A stretch of 64,000 nt of DNA, taken from contig JAHBYU010000015.1 of NCBI GenBank assembly GCA_019635775.1, positions 1 to 64,000 of the forward strand, written 5' to 3'. The notes beneath the pieces were generated by a model. The model saw only the letters and a program-made list of their open reading frames with translations. It ran no database searches and had not been told where the DNA came from. The DNA comes from Rhizobiaceae bacterium (GTDB lineage Bacteria > Pseudomonadota > Alphaproteobacteria > Rhizobiales > Rhizobiaceae). This document shows, one piece after another, positions 8,620-17,355 of the stretch (position 1 is its first letter; each line of letters opens with the position of its first letter). The translations under genes and the position numbers were made by a program.

Positions 8620-9249
8620 TCAGCCTCTTGCGCCGGACAGCCAGTTGAAATGGACCTGATAGCCATCGGCGTTCAGCAGTCCGACGGTTTCGTAAAGCGG
8701 CAAACCCACGACATTGGTGTAGGAGCCGACAAGCTTGACGACGAAAGTACCGGCGAGCCCTTGGATGGCGTAGCCCCCAGCCTTGCCGCGCCATTCGCCT
8801 GAAGCGAGATAGCTTTCCAGTTCGTCGCGGCTGATGCGCTTGAAGCGCACGCGGGACTCGACAAGCCGCAGTCGCACCTTTCCGGAAGGCGTGATGAGGC
8901 AGACGCAGGAATACACGCGGTGCGTGCGACCCGACAGCAACTGCAGGCTGTTCGACGCCTCATCGATCATCTCCGCCTTCGGCATGATGCGACGGCCAAG
9001 CGCAACGACGGTGTCTGCAGCGAGTACGAAACAGGGCTGATAGTCGGCTTCGCTCTTCAGCGAAGCGAGCGCCTTTTCGCCCTTTTCGCGCGCCAGCCGC
9101 TTGGCCAGCGAACGTGGATGTTCCGATCTCAACGGTGTTTCGTCGATATCGGCGGGCAGGAGCCGGTCGGGCTCGATTCCGGCCTGTTGCAGAAGCTCGA
9201 TGCGGCGCGCCGAACCGGAGGCAAGCACAAGCTTCTGGAAAACGCTCAT
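8620..9249 (-). CDS. maf: Maf-family nucleoside triphosphate pyrophosphatase
   Basis: A 209-residue protein with the Maf signature [18 protein letters not shown] at the N terminus, DIDETP, the ARREKG-like [10 protein letters not shown], and [12 protein letters not shown] with the conserved aspartate. Maf proteins hydrolyse modified or canonical nucleoside triphosphates to monophosphates and are linked to septation control. The length is typical. It lies 19 bases downstream of infA on the same strand and is followed by yacG. Confidence 0.93.
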   Translation of the reverse strand: MSVFQKLVLASGSARRIELLQQAGIEPDRLLPADIDETPLRSEHPRSLAKRLAREKGEKALASLKSEADYQPCFVLAADTVVALGRRIMPKAEMIDEASNSLQLLSGRTHRVYSCVCLITPSGKVRLRLVESRVRFKRISRDELESYLASGEWRGKAGGYAIQGLAGTFVVKLVGSYTNVVGLPLYETVGLLNADGYQVHFNWLSGARG

Positions 9250-9268
9250 CCGGAGCTCCGCAGAGGTC

Positions 9269-9487
9269 TTATTTGAAGCGGTAGGTTATGCGGCCCTTGG
9301 TCAGGTCGTAGGGCGTCATCTCTACGAGAACCTTGTCGCCGGTCAGCACGCGGATGCGGTTCTTGCGCATTCGACCGGCGGTGTGCGCGATGATCTCATG
9401 CTCGTTCTCGAGCTTCACCCGAAACATCGCGTTGGGCAGCAGTTCGGTTACCGTTCCCGGGAATTCCAGGACTTCTTCCTTCGGCAT
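9269..9487 (-). CDS. infA: Translation initiation factor IF-1
   Basis: 72 residues with an almost canonical IF-1 sequence: a single OB-fold, [20 protein letters not shown], then [16 protein letters not shown] and ending [11 protein letters not shown]-1 occupies the ribosomal A site during initiation. Upstream (9488-9585) is a 98-base intergenic stretch that should carry its promoter. It heads infA-maf-yacG. Confidence 0.97.
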   Translation of the reverse strand: MPKEEVLEFPGTVTELLPNAMFRVKLENEHEIIAHTAGRMRKNRIRVLTGDKVLVEMTPYDLTKGRITYRFK

Positions 9488-9585
9488 ACTTTACCTTCGG
9501 TTTGGACAGATTTTCCGGCGCGAGATTTCGGTTCCGACCGGAAGCGCGCCGAACCTATATGATACACCCCCCTGTGTGAACAAGC

Positions 9586-10056
9586 CTATTCGTTACCCAT
9601 TCTGTTCGTTTCCAAGCCAAATCGCTCCAGAATCCTCGCCTTCAGCCTATCTCGCATGTCCCGGTAGGCTGAAATGACCTGTTCGCGCGAGCCTTGCGTG
9701 GCGGTCGGATCGACCGTCGGCCAGTACTCTACCTCGCTTGCGAGCGTGCGCGTGAGGTCCAGCGCGGCATGATGCGCCTCGGGCGAGAGGGTGACGATGA
9801 GATCGAAATAATCATCCTCAAGGTCGTCGAGCGTTCGGCCCTTGCGCTCCTCCAATTCGAATCCTTCTTCGGCAAGCACCACATCGACGAAGGGGTCAGG
9901 CTCGCCGACCTGCACGCCGGCAGACGCGATGAAGGTGGATGGCGGGAGAAGATGCCTTGCGAGGCGTTCTGCCACCGGCGAGCGTACCACGTTCATGCCG
10001 CAAACAAACAAAACCGAACGCGGCGGCGCGGAGAGGGGCAGGGGATTGCTCGTCAT
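9586..10056 (-). CDS. Low-molecular-weight phosphatase / arsenate-reductase-like protein
   Basis: 156 residues with the P-loop [18 protein letters not shown] near residue 16, i.e. C-x5-R-S of low-molecular-weight tyrosine phosphatases. The acidic segment [13 protein letters not shown] provides the late DP motif with the general-acid Asp. Its ATG overlaps the UPF0262 stop (ATGA), so the two are co-transcribed with hisD. The substrate is unknown; homologues in this conserved block are annotated simply as LMW phosphatases. Confidence 0.87.
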   Translation of the reverse strand: MTSNPLPLSAPPRSVLFVCGMNVVRSPVAERLARHLLPPSTFIASAGVQVGEPDPFVDVVLAEEGFELEERKGRTLDDLEDDYFDLIVTLSPEAHHAALDLTRTLASEVEYWPTVDPTATQGSREQVISAYRDMRDRLKARILERFGLETNRMGNE

Positions 10057-10538
10057 CCACGCCAGTGCAATACGCAGACCAGTGTGAACAGCCGCCGCGC
10101 CGTGTCGAAATCGATCTCGATCTTGCCCGCGAGACGGTCCTTCAGTGTTTGGGAGCCTTCATTGTGCAGCCCGCGACGTCCCATGTCGATCGCCTCGATC
10201 TGGCTGGGGGTCGCGTTGCGGATCGCCTGGTAGTAGCTTTCGCAGATCATGTAATAGTCCCTGACGATGCGCCGGAACGGCGTCAGCGACAGGATGTGCG
10301 TGACGACGGTTTCGCCATTTTCGCGCGAGATGGCGAAAACGAGCCGCGCCTCGACGAGCGAAAGTTTGAGGCGGTAGGGGCCGTCGCCGGAGTCGCCGAC
10401 CGGGCGAAAGCTGTTTTCTTCTATGAGGTCGAAGATCGCGACGGCGCGTTCGTGTTCGACGTCGGGCGTCGAGCGGCCGATCGTGTCGTCGAGTTCGACG
10501 TCGATCAGGCGCGCGCGCTGCGGGTCGGGTCTGTCCAT
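10053..10538 (-). CDS. UPF0262 family protein
   Basis: 161 residues. I recognise the conserved alphaproteobacterial UPF0262 pattern: an N-terminal [28 protein letters not shown], a central FSPVGD-type stretch, then [42 protein letters not shown]. It is cytoplasmic, with no signal peptide or membrane segment, and its function is unknown. It sits 14 bases after hisD and overlaps the phosphatase start, the standard order in this group. Confidence 0.9.
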   Translation of the reverse strand: MDRPDPQRARLIDVELDDTIGRSTPDVEHERAVAIFDLIEENSFRPVGDSGDGPYRLKLSLVEARLVFAISRENGETVVTHILSLTPFRRIVRDYYMICESYYQAIRNATPSQIEAIDMGRRGLHNEGSQTLKDRLAGKIEIDFDTARRLFTLVCVLHWRG

Positions 10539-10552
10539 CGCCTACATCGCGG

Positions 10553-11845
10553 TCACAGATTGAGCCTGATGGCGACGGAGCGCCCATGCGCTTCGAGCCC
10601 TTCGGCCTTCGCAAGCGCGATGGCTGCCGGGCCAAGCGTCCGCAACTGCTCGGGCCCGAGCTTCAGGACGGATGTGCGCTTGACGAAATCGAGTACGGAA
10701 AGGCCCGACGAAAAGCGCGCCGACCGGGCGGTGGGCAGGACATGATTGGAGCCGCCGACATAGTCGCCGATGACCTCCGGCGTATGCCGGCCAAGAAACA
10801 CTGCTCCAGCGTTGTGCATCCGGCCAAGGAAAGCTTCCGCGTCCGCGATGGCAAGCTCAACATGCTCGGCGGCGATCCGGTCGACCAGCGGAATCGACCC
10901 GAAAAGATCGTCGACAAGGATCACCGCGCCGAAATCGCGCCAGCTAGCGGCCGCCGTTTCGGCTCTCGGCAGCGATTTCAGTTGCCGACCCACGGCGGCC
11001 TCCACGGCCCTGGCGAAGTCGGCGTCGTCGGTCAGCAGGATCGATTGCGCCGAGGCGTCGTGCTCGGCCTGCGCCAGCAGGTCGGCAGCGATCCAGTCGG
11101 GATCGTTGTCGCGGTCGGCCACGACTAGAACCTCCGAAGGACCGGCGATCATGTCTATCCCGACCGTGCCGAAGACCTGCCGCTTGGCCGCCGCCACATA
11201 GGCGTTGCCCGGGCCGACGATCTTGGCAACCGGCCGGATCGTCTGCGTGCCGTAGGCCAGCGCGGCGATCGCCTGCGCGCCACCGACCCGGTAGATCTCG
11301 GACACGCCTGCAATGTCCGCCGCCACCAGCACGAGCGGATTGATCACGCCTCCGGAAGCGGGAACCACGATGACGATGCGCTCGACCCCGGCGACGACCG
11401 CAGGCACGGCATTCATGAGCACCGAGCTGGGATAGCTGGCGGTGCCGCCCGGCACATAAAGGCCGACAGCCTCGATCGCGGTCCATCGCGAACCAAGCTC
11501 GACGCCGGCGGAGTCCGTATAGCGGTCATTGACCGGCCTCTGCCTCTCATGGTGCGAGCGTATGCGGTCGCGGGCAAATCTGAGCGCCTCGACCGTCTCC
11601 GGATCGGCTTCCTCATATGCCCTGGCGATATCCGCGCTGGACACGGCAATTCCAAGCTCGGTGAGGTCTGCGCGGTCGAAACGCTGCGTATAGTCGACAA
11701 GTGCGGCGTCCCCGTCTGTCCGCACCCGGGCGATGATGTCGCGCACCGCCGCATCGACATCGGGCGCGGCTTCACGCTTGGCGGCAAGCAGTGCGGAAAA
11801 ACGCTGCTCGAAATCCGCGTCGGACTGGACGAGTGTAACGGCCAT
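10553..11845 (-). CDS. hisD: Histidinol dehydrogenase
   Basis: 430 residues, the normal length. Two oxidation steps convert L-histidinol to L-histidine with NAD, using one Zn ion. Visible family segments are GLYVPGGTASYPSSVLMNAVPA, the NAD-binding GPGNAYVAAAKRQVFG, GIDMIAGPSEVLVVAD, and the late AEHVELAIAD and GGSNHVLPTARSARFSSGLS containing Zn and catalytic residues. It lies between the DUF2948 and UPF0262 genes, apart from other his genes, as is usual in rhizobia. Confidence 0.97.
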   Translation of the reverse strand: MAVTLVQSDADFEQRFSALLAAKREAAPDVDAAVRDIIARVRTDGDAALVDYTQRFDRADLTELGIAVSSADIARAYEEADPETVEALRFARDRIRSHHERQRPVNDRYTDSAGVELGSRWTAIEAVGLYVPGGTASYPSSVLMNAVPAVVAGVERIVIVVPASGGVINPLVLVAADIAGVSEIYRVGGAQAIAALAYGTQTIRPVAKIVGPGNAYVAAAKRQVFGTVGIDMIAGPSEVLVVADRDNDPDWIAADLLAQAEHDASAQSILLTDDADFARAVEAAVGRQLKSLPRAETAAASWRDFGAVILVDDLFGSIPLVDRIAAEHVELAIADAEAFLGRMHNAGAVFLGRHTPEVIGDYVGGSNHVLPTARSARFSSGLSVLDFVKRTSVLKLGPEQLRTLGPAAIALAKAEGLEAHGRSVAIRLNL

Positions 11846-11854
11846 CTTTGTCTG

Positions 11855-12289
11855 CTAGTCCCTGTGAACCGGACGAGACGAAGCGCCCCATGCGCCGCCA
11901 AGATCTGCAAGGCGCGCTTCCACGCATTCGACGCCGAGCCGGATCGTGCCGCCTCCCGCAAAGACCAGATCGATATGACCCGCCGGCGGGTCGGTCGGCG
12001 TGTAAGTCACCGCGAGCAGTGACAGCACATCGTCGCGCTTGTCGCGCGCGATGCCCGAGAGTCTTGCCGACAGCACGCGATCGAAATGCAGCACGCTGTT
12101 GCGGCGCTCCGGCTGCGGCCGGGCAAGGCTTGCTTCCTTCTCCCATGCAAACCGGTACATCGGCACCACGAACTGCCTTGAGGCGGCAATGTAGTTCAGG
12201 TCGCCGATTTTCAGCACCGCGTCCTGCGCATAGGTCGAGATGACGCGAAGATCCTCGTCATCGAGGGCAAGCAGCTTGAGGAGATCCAT
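11855..12289 (-). CDS. DUF2948 family protein
   Basis: 144 residues beginning MDLLKLLALDDEDLRVISTYAQDAVLKIGDL and containing RRNSVLHFDRVL and DLVFAGGGTIRLGVECVEARLADLG, a pattern conserved in alphaproteobacteria between murA and hisD. It is soluble and of unknown function. Nine bases separate it from hisD, so it is probably the first gene of the DUF2948-hisD-UPF0262-phosphatase operon. Its upstream region is the long 12.3-13.1 kb gap. Confidence 0.87.
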   Translation of the reverse strand: MDLLKLLALDDEDLRVISTYAQDAVLKIGDLNYIAASRQFVVPMYRFAWEKEASLARPQPERRNSVLHFDRVLSARLSGIARDKRDDVLSLLAVTYTPTDPPAGHIDLVFAGGGTIRLGVECVEARLADLGGAWGASSRPVHRD

Positions 12290-13099
12290 TTGTTGGCGTC
12301 AGCCTGTCGTTGCGGTTTCGGCCTAGTTATGCGGTCTTTGCCGGGCGCGCAACCAGAAGGCTGATATGCCTTGCCTTGCTCGCTGGCCTCCGAATGTTCA
12401 TTTCGCTCGCGGGCCGTCTCGCAGCCTGCCGGCTGCTGGGTGTTGTTTTCTCTCACGGCCGGACGCTCGCCTTGCTCACTGGCCTCCGCGAGGGCGGCCT
12501 GACCGGCCGACGCCCGGTCGGGCTTGCGGCATGCGTGGACGTTGCCACGCCTGCCGAAGCATCTGGCCATTTCAAAGAGCAGACCCCTGAAGGTCGGGAA
12601 GCGGGGCGCGAGGCCTTGCCTCTTTTGATTGTATGTACGTGGCCGGTTTCCCGCGCCCCGCCGGCGTTCTTGCCCTGAAGGAGGACACGGCCGTTGCCGC
12701 TGGTCTCCATCAAGGCCCGGATCTGGGGGGTCATCACCCAGCCGCGCTACCGATGGGACATGATCGCAAAACCGGTTGTCCGCTTTCGCAATCTGCCCCG
12801 GCGCGACCGATCCGGCGCCGTCGCCCCACCTGATCCCCGGTCCGGACCCGGTTCCCGCAAGAGCGATGCGCAGGAGTATGCGAGAGGAGCAAAAGGCGTG
12901 GAAATGAACAAGGGAAGAAATTTCGCCTGCAGGCAGACCCTGTGACCAGTCCTGGTCAGATCAGGCGATTGAAATCGCTTGTTTTTTTACCAAATCAATG
13001 AGCTGGCGACGATGGATGGAAAATTGTCCCGACTACGGGATTAAAGAAGTTCCATCCACGTCCTGCGTGATCGCGACCAGGGCGACTAACTCAGCAGGT
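12290..13099. other. 810-base gene-poor region between the DUF2948 gene and murA
   Basis: No open frame here has a recognisable protein. It contains an imperfect direct repeat (gccttgctc-g/a-ctggcctccg at 12373-12392 and 12469-12488). Around 12750-12800 there is a stretch (gggacatgatcgcaaaaccgg...) that resembles degenerate rhizobial intergenic hairpin repeats. An orphan +-strand terminator-like hairpin lies at 12965-12988. The promoter of the DUF2948-hisD operon should lie at the left end. Confidence 0.6.
12965..12988 (+). terminator. Orphan Rho-independent terminator-like hairpin
   Basis: GCGATT (12965-12970) pairs with AATCGC (12973-12978) and is followed by TTG and seven T (12982-12988). 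The orientation is +, but no +-strand gene precedes it within 4 kb: the neighbours DUF2948 and murA are on the minus strand. It may end an unannotated small RNA. The stem is short (4-6 bp in practice), so it could also be chance. Confidence 0.5.
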
Positions 13100-14392
13100 T
13101 CAGCCGGACAGGCGCTCGACGACAGCGCCGCAATTGCCCAGCTTCTCCTCGAGCCGCTCGAAGCCCCGGTCGAGGTGGTAGACGCGGCTGACAGTGGTTT
13201 CGCCTTCAGCCGCAAGGCCCGCGATGACCAGCGAGACGGAAGCGCGCAGGTCGGTGGCCATGACGGGCGCGCCTTTCAGCCGCGATACGCCGTCCACGAT
13301 GGCAGTCTGGCCGTTCAGCGAAATATGCGCGCCAAGCCGTGCAAGCTCCTGCACATGCATGAAGCGGTTCTCGAAGATCGTCTCGGTGATGCGCGACTGG
13401 CCGCTGGCCATCGTCATCAGACCCATGAACTGGGCCTGCAGGTCGGTCGGGAAGCCGGGGAAAGGCTCGGTCGTAACGTCGACGGAGCGCACGCCGTTTC
13501 CGTTGCGCTTCACGCGTATGCCGTCCTCGAGCTGGGTTATCTCCGCGCCTGTTTCCGAAAGTATGTCCATCGCGCGCTGCAGAAGGTCGATGCGTCCGCC
13601 TTCCAGAACCACGTCGCCGCCCGTCATGGCTACAGCCATCGCATAGGTGCCTGTCTCGATACGGTCCGGAATGACCCTGTGGCGAGCGCCAGAGAGTGAA
13701 TCGACGCCTTCGATGGTGACGGTGGAGGTTCCGGCGCCGGTGATGCGCGCGCCCATGGCGTTGAGGCATTCGGCGAGATTGACGATTTCGGGTTCGCGCG
13801 CGGCGTTTTCGAGCACCGTCTCGCCCTTGGCCAGTGTGGCCGCCATCATCAACACATGGGTAGCCCCGACCGAAACCTTGGGAAACACGAAACGGTTGCC
13901 GACCAACCGGCCGTTCCTGGTCTTGGCTATTACATAGCCGCTATCGACGTCGAGTTCGGCGCCGAGAGCCTGCAGGCCATCGAGGAAGAGATCGACGGGA
14001 CGGGTGCCTATGGCGCAGCCGCCGGGCAGGGACACCTTCGCCTCGCCCATTCGAGCAAGAAGCGGTCCGATGACCCAGAACGAGGCCCGCATCTTGGACA
14101 CCAGCTCATACGGGGCCGTGGTATCGACGATATGGCGCGCGGAAAAATTGACGGTACGCGAATAGCCTTCCTGCTGCTTCTCGCGGCGGCCGTTGACCGA
14201 ATAGTCGACGCCGTGATTGCCGAGGATACGGATCAGTTGCTCGACATCTGCCAGATGCGGCACGTTCTCCAGCGTCAACGTGTCGTCGGTGAGCAGCGAG
14301 GCGATCATCAAAGGCAGCGCCGCATTCTTGGCGCCCGAGATCGGTATGCGGCCGTTGAGTTCGTTTCCGCCCTTGACCCTGATGCTGTCCAT
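13100..14392 (-). CDS. murA: UDP-N-acetylglucosamine 1-carboxyvinyltransferase
   Basis: 430 residues. MurA catalyses the first committed step of peptidoglycan synthesis, transferring enolpyruvate from PEP to UDP-GlcNAc in the cytoplasm. The N terminus [27 protein letters not shown] is diagnostic. The catalytic loop [11 protein letters not shown] is present with Cys126, so the fosfomycin-target cysteine is retained. The late [13 protein letters not shown] and [13 protein letters not shown] segments also match. It is a single gene on the minus strand; the next gene upstream is a small basic protein. Confidence 0.97.
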   Translation of the reverse strand: MDSIRVKGGNELNGRIPISGAKNAALPLMIASLLTDDTLTLENVPHLADVEQLIRILGNHGVDYSVNGRREKQQEGYSRTVNFSARHIVDTTAPYELVSKMRASFWVIGPLLARMGEAKVSLPGGCAIGTRPVDLFLDGLQALGAELDVDSGYVIAKTRNGRLVGNRFVFPKVSVGATHVLMMAATLAKGETVLENAAREPEIVNLAECLNAMGARITGAGTSTVTIEGVDSLSGARHRVIPDRIETGTYAMAVAMTGGDVVLEGGRIDLLQRAMDILSETGAEITQLEDGIRVKRNGNGVRSVDVTTEPFPGFPTDLQAQFMGLMTMASGQSRITETIFENRFMHVQELARLGAHISLNGQTAIVDGVSRLKGAPVMATDLRASVSLVIAGLAAEGETTVSRVYHLDRGFERLEEKLGNCGAVVERLSG

Positions 14393-14550
14393 GAGTTGTC
14401 CCCCTGGCCGGGCACGCCGGCTTCGGTCTTCAAAGATGCCCGTCTAAACCATCACCCCGACCGGTTCAAGGAACACGGTTCCTCGCTCCAGGCACGATAT
14501 GGGGACGGTCAGGCGCTGCTGCCAGAGACTGGTTGGCCGGACTTGTTTGC

Positions 14551-14814
14551 TCAATCTTGTGTCGAACGTGTGTCGGACGCAGGATCTTGCCCCGCTGCCA
14601 AGCCGTCCGGCCGCTGGTCTGCGTCGCCTGTGCGGCGCGAGCGCGCCTGCGCCTTGCGGCGCTGCAGGTTCGCGCGCAGTTGCTCGGCAAGCCGGGCCTT
14701 GCGGTCAGGGGCCGGTTTTGTTTCGGTCTGTTCCCCGCTGGCCTGATCCGCGCCAGCCTGTTCCTTCACGGCCGGGTCCCTGACGGTCTTGGGCCTAGAG
14801 GGCTTTGGAGCCAT
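14551..14814 (-). CDS. Small basic hypothetical protein
   Basis: 87 residues, very rich in Lys, Arg, Ala and Gln, with no predicted hydrophobic segment. The most conserved-looking part is DRKARLAEQLRANLQRRKAQARSRR at about residues 38-62, an amphipathic basic helix that I associate with small uncharacterised rhizobial proteins located beside murA. The flanks are low complexity. It lies 158 bases upstream of murA on the same strand and about 150 bases from tRNA-Thr. The function is unknown. Confidence 0.55.
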   Translation of the reverse strand: MAPKPSRPKTVRDPAVKEQAGADQASGEQTETKPAPDRKARLAEQLRANLQRRKAQARSRRTGDADQRPDGLAAGQDPASDTRSTQD

Positions 14815-14966
14815 ATTCTTCCTCCCCTCCTGCGGGAATCTCGACGCTCGCCGGATCTAAGCCGGCCATTGTGCCTGCGCGACGCCGTCAGGCCAACAGG
14901 TTTCCAAGATCCACAATACCGCCTTGCGCTGGCCGGATCGATATGGCAGAAGCGCCGCGGTTAAGG

Positions 14967-15041
<75 letters not shown>

Positions 15042-15133
15042 TCTTTCCTTATTGGAAATCAAAAAGATAGGCGCTATCAAGGGCTTGGAGACACCTCGGT
15101 TCTACACAGAGGTGCTACACCGTGGTCCTGCCT

Positions 15134-16669
15134 ATGTCCCGTCCTCTCAAGCACCCCAAGACTGGCGTCTACTATCTTCGGGAGCGCGTCCCGGCCGATT
15201 TGGTGGCCTTGGTCGGGCGGCGCGAAATCTGGAAGTCCCTCCGGACCAAAGAGCCAGCGATGGCGAAGGGGCTTCACGCAGAAGAAAAGAGAAAGCTCGA
15301 TCTCCGCTGGAAATCCTTGCGGGCCAAACCTGAGGCTCTGCCACATCAGCAATTGGTGGCCCTCTCGGGAAAGCTGTACCGCCGCGTCATGGAAATGCAT
15401 GAGGTTGAACCGGGCGAACCCGGAATATGGCAGCAGACGCTCCGCATAGTAGGCGAATTGGACGGTCGCGCTGACGCGATGGAGCAGTGGTATGGGGAAA
15501 GCGCCGACGCAATCTTGGCAGAGGAAGGTCTTGCGACCGACAATCACAGCCGTGCTCGACTAATTCAAGAGGCGCATCGCGCCTTTAGGCAAGCCGCCGA
15601 TCAACAACTCAAACGCTCCCAAGGCGACTATCGGCCTGACCCCGACGCCGACCGGTTCCCCGATGTTTCGAAACCCGACGAAGGCAAGAAGTCCGGGGCT
15701 ATCAGTATCATCGATCTCTTCGAGTTGTGGGAGCGCGACCATCTGGCTGACGGCAAGTCGGCGCGGACGCCTCGTGATCACCGGCAGAAGTTAGACGACC
15801 TTGTTGCCTTTCTAGGCCACGACGACGCCAAGGGGGTAACGCCCAAAAACGTGTCGGACTGGACAGAGCATCTGCGCCATGAACGAAAGCTGGCAGCTAA
15901 AACGGTAGCCGATAAGTATCTATCGGCGGTGCGTGCCGTGTTCGGGGCAGGGGTCGCGAAGTTTCGGATTGATCACAACCCGGCTGCGCCCGTGAGCATA
16001 AGGGTCCCCAAGCGCAAGATAGAGAGACCCAAGGGCTTCACGGACGATGAGGCCAAGCAAATCCTGAACGCTGCCTTGGAGGCCCCGGAAGCGCCCGGAA
16101 ATACGTCTCTGGAGAACCGGCGGGCCTATCGCTGGGTCCCGTGGATTTGTGCTTACACTGGGGCGCGATGTGGGGAGATCACCCAACTCCGCAAAGACGA
16201 CTTTGTGAAGGAGGCGGGTGTCTCTTGCATCCGCATTACGCCAGAGGCTGGGTCCGTCAAGACGGGACAGTTCCGGATTGTCCCGCTTCACCCTCATCTA
16301 GTCGAGCAGGGCCTTCTTAAGCTTGTGGCGGATGCGAAAGAAGGACCGCTGTTTTATAAGCCGAGCGGTCGAAAGCGGAAGGACGGCGTTACACAAGCCA
16401 GCTACGTTGTTGGGAAAGTCAGCAAGTGGGTGCGTGATGTCGCGAAAATCACCGACAGGCGTGTTCAGCCGAACCACGGTTGGAGACATCGTTTCAAGAC
16501 CCAGGCCCGTGACGCGGGAATTGAGCAGCGTTATATGGACGCCATCCAAGGTCATGAGGATGGAAGCGCGTCGGTCCAATACGGCGAGAACACGATGAAG
16601 GCGTTGTCACGCGAGATACGGAAACTTTCCCGCTACTCGTTGACTGATTCTGTGGCGAGACAACGGTAG
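15134..16669 (+). CDS. Tyrosine-type site-specific integrase
   Basis: 511 residues from ATG 15134 (a GTG at 15122 would add four). The N-terminal 60 residues (PLKHPKTGVYYLRERVPADLVALVGRREIWKSL) match the DUF6538-type arm domain of tRNA-targeting integrases. A SAM-like core-binding region lies around 190-290 and the catalytic domain follows: Arg345 in YTGARCGEI, His448 and Arg451 in NHGWRHRF, His474 in GHEDGS, and the tyrosine nucleophile Tyr483 in VQYGEN. All catalytic positions are intact, so the enzyme may be active. It starts 93 bases past tRNA-Thr on the same strand, the classic position for an element integrated at that tRNA. Confidence 0.93.
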   Translation: MSRPLKHPKTGVYYLRERVPADLVALVGRREIWKSLRTKEPAMAKGLHAEEKRKLDLRWKSLRAKPEALPHQQLVALSGKLYRRVMEMHEVEPGEPGIWQQTLRIVGELDGRADAMEQWYGESADAILAEEGLATDNHSRARLIQEAHRAFRQAADQQLKRSQGDYRPDPDADRFPDVSKPDEGKKSGAISIIDLFELWERDHLADGKSARTPRDHRQKLDDLVAFLGHDDAKGVTPKNVSDWTEHLRHERKLAAKTVADKYLSAVRAVFGAGVAKFRIDHNPAAPVSIRVPKRKIERPKGFTDDEAKQILNAALEAPEAPGNTSLENRRAYRWVPWICAYTGARCGEITQLRKDDFVKEAGVSCIRITPEAGSVKTGQFRIVPLHPHLVEQGLLKLVADAKEGPLFYKPSGRKRKDGVTQASYVVGKVSKWVRDVAKITDRRVQPNHGWRHRFKTQARDAGIEQRYMDAIQGHEDGSASVQYGENTMKALSREIRKLSRYSLTDSVARQR

Positions 16670-16724
16670 CGGGTTGCTGTCGGAGCGCATTCCGGCGCGG
16701 GGGTATCTAGCGGGAGCCCGACAC

Positions 16725-16770
16725 GCACGTGGATGTTGCTGGAGACAGGCACGTGGATGTTGCTGGAGAC
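16725..16770 (+). repeat. Two-copy tandem repeat, 24-base period
   Basis: The 22-base unit beginning gcacgtggatgttgctggag is present at 16725-16746 and again identically at 16749-16770, separated by two bases, about 55 bases after the integrase stop. Iterated short repeats near an integrase can be arm-type binding sites or the result of slippage. The function is not known. Confidence 0.85.
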
Positions 16771-17082
16771 GGCCGAATAGCCACACCTGCGCTGCCTCCA
16801 CGACGACCGAGGGCGGAAGCCCGACCGACAACCTGCTCAGTTGATGACAGGTCGTCTCGGGCACATTGCGTAACAATGCCCGTGGAGACATTCCCTCATG
16901 GCTGCCTGTGACAAGGCTGTAAGCAGGATTGTCTTTTGACGGGCTTCGCCGTCGACGTAGGATCAAGGGGCATGACGAGGACGGCATGAGCGTGTCCTCT
17001 ATCGCTCGTCGATGTCGACGCGCCGATAAAGGCTTAACTCATAGAGATGGCCGGTACGGACACCTGCCCGTCCTCTGGTCAG

Positions 17083-17106
17083 TCCCCAATCGGGGATTTT
17101 TCTTTT
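17083..17106 (+). terminator. Rho-independent terminator
   Basis: TCCCC (17083-17087) and GGGGA (17092-17096) form a five-base-pair stem with loop AATC, followed by TTTTTCTTTT. The orientation is +. The nearest +-strand gene is the integrase, which ends 414 bases earlier, so the transcript ended here may be a long integrase mRNA or an unannotated small RNA. Confidence 0.7.
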
Positions 17107-17136
17107 ATAAGAGAAGGACGGGTTTCATTTGACAAG

Positions 17137-17355
17137 TCACGCGGCCAGCCTCCCCGCATGATACGAAACAAGCGCCCGCGACAGCCCCGTCCGACGCACG
17201 ATCTCCGCTTGCGGGTGCCCCGCTGCAATCAGCATTCGGACTGTCTCGCGGGCCTCATGCCGCTTGCTGACCTCTTCGCGTTGATCCTGCTTGGGCAATC
17301 GATCTGAAACCCATTGCTGCCCCTGGCAGACAACCGAGCGGCTGCTCGTCTGCAT
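17137..17355 (-). CDS. Short helix-turn-helix protein or gene fragment
   Basis: 72 codons from ATG 17355. The C-terminal half, RETVRMLIAAGHPQAEIVRRTGLSRALVSYHAGRL, is a good helix-turn-helix of the kind in small phage and element proteins (AEI-x-x-x-x-GLS-x-x-x-VSYH). The first 22 residues are antisense to the start of kdpD and do not look protein-like, so a later start or a truncated 5' end is more likely. It may be an element-encoded regulator or a fragment of a larger DNA-binding protein. The function is not assigned. Confidence 0.5.
   Translation of the reverse strand: MQTSSRSVVCQGQQWVSDRLPKQDQREEVSKRHEARETVRMLIAAGHPQAEIVRRTGLSRALVSYHAGRLAA

Larger units (their letters stand above)
16670..17136. 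other. 467-base region without a supported gene, inside the tRNA-Thr element
   Basis: No credible protein is seen on either strand. It contains the 24-base tandem repeat at 16725-16770 and a clear +-strand terminator at 17083-17106. It probably holds regulatory DNA or debris left by deletion of element genes. Confidence 0.6.

Noticed and set aside
12453-12737. 94-codon minus-strand frame in the 12.3-13.1 kb gap
   Set aside because: No recognisable pattern, low complexity, no ribosome site; it covers repeat-like DNA.
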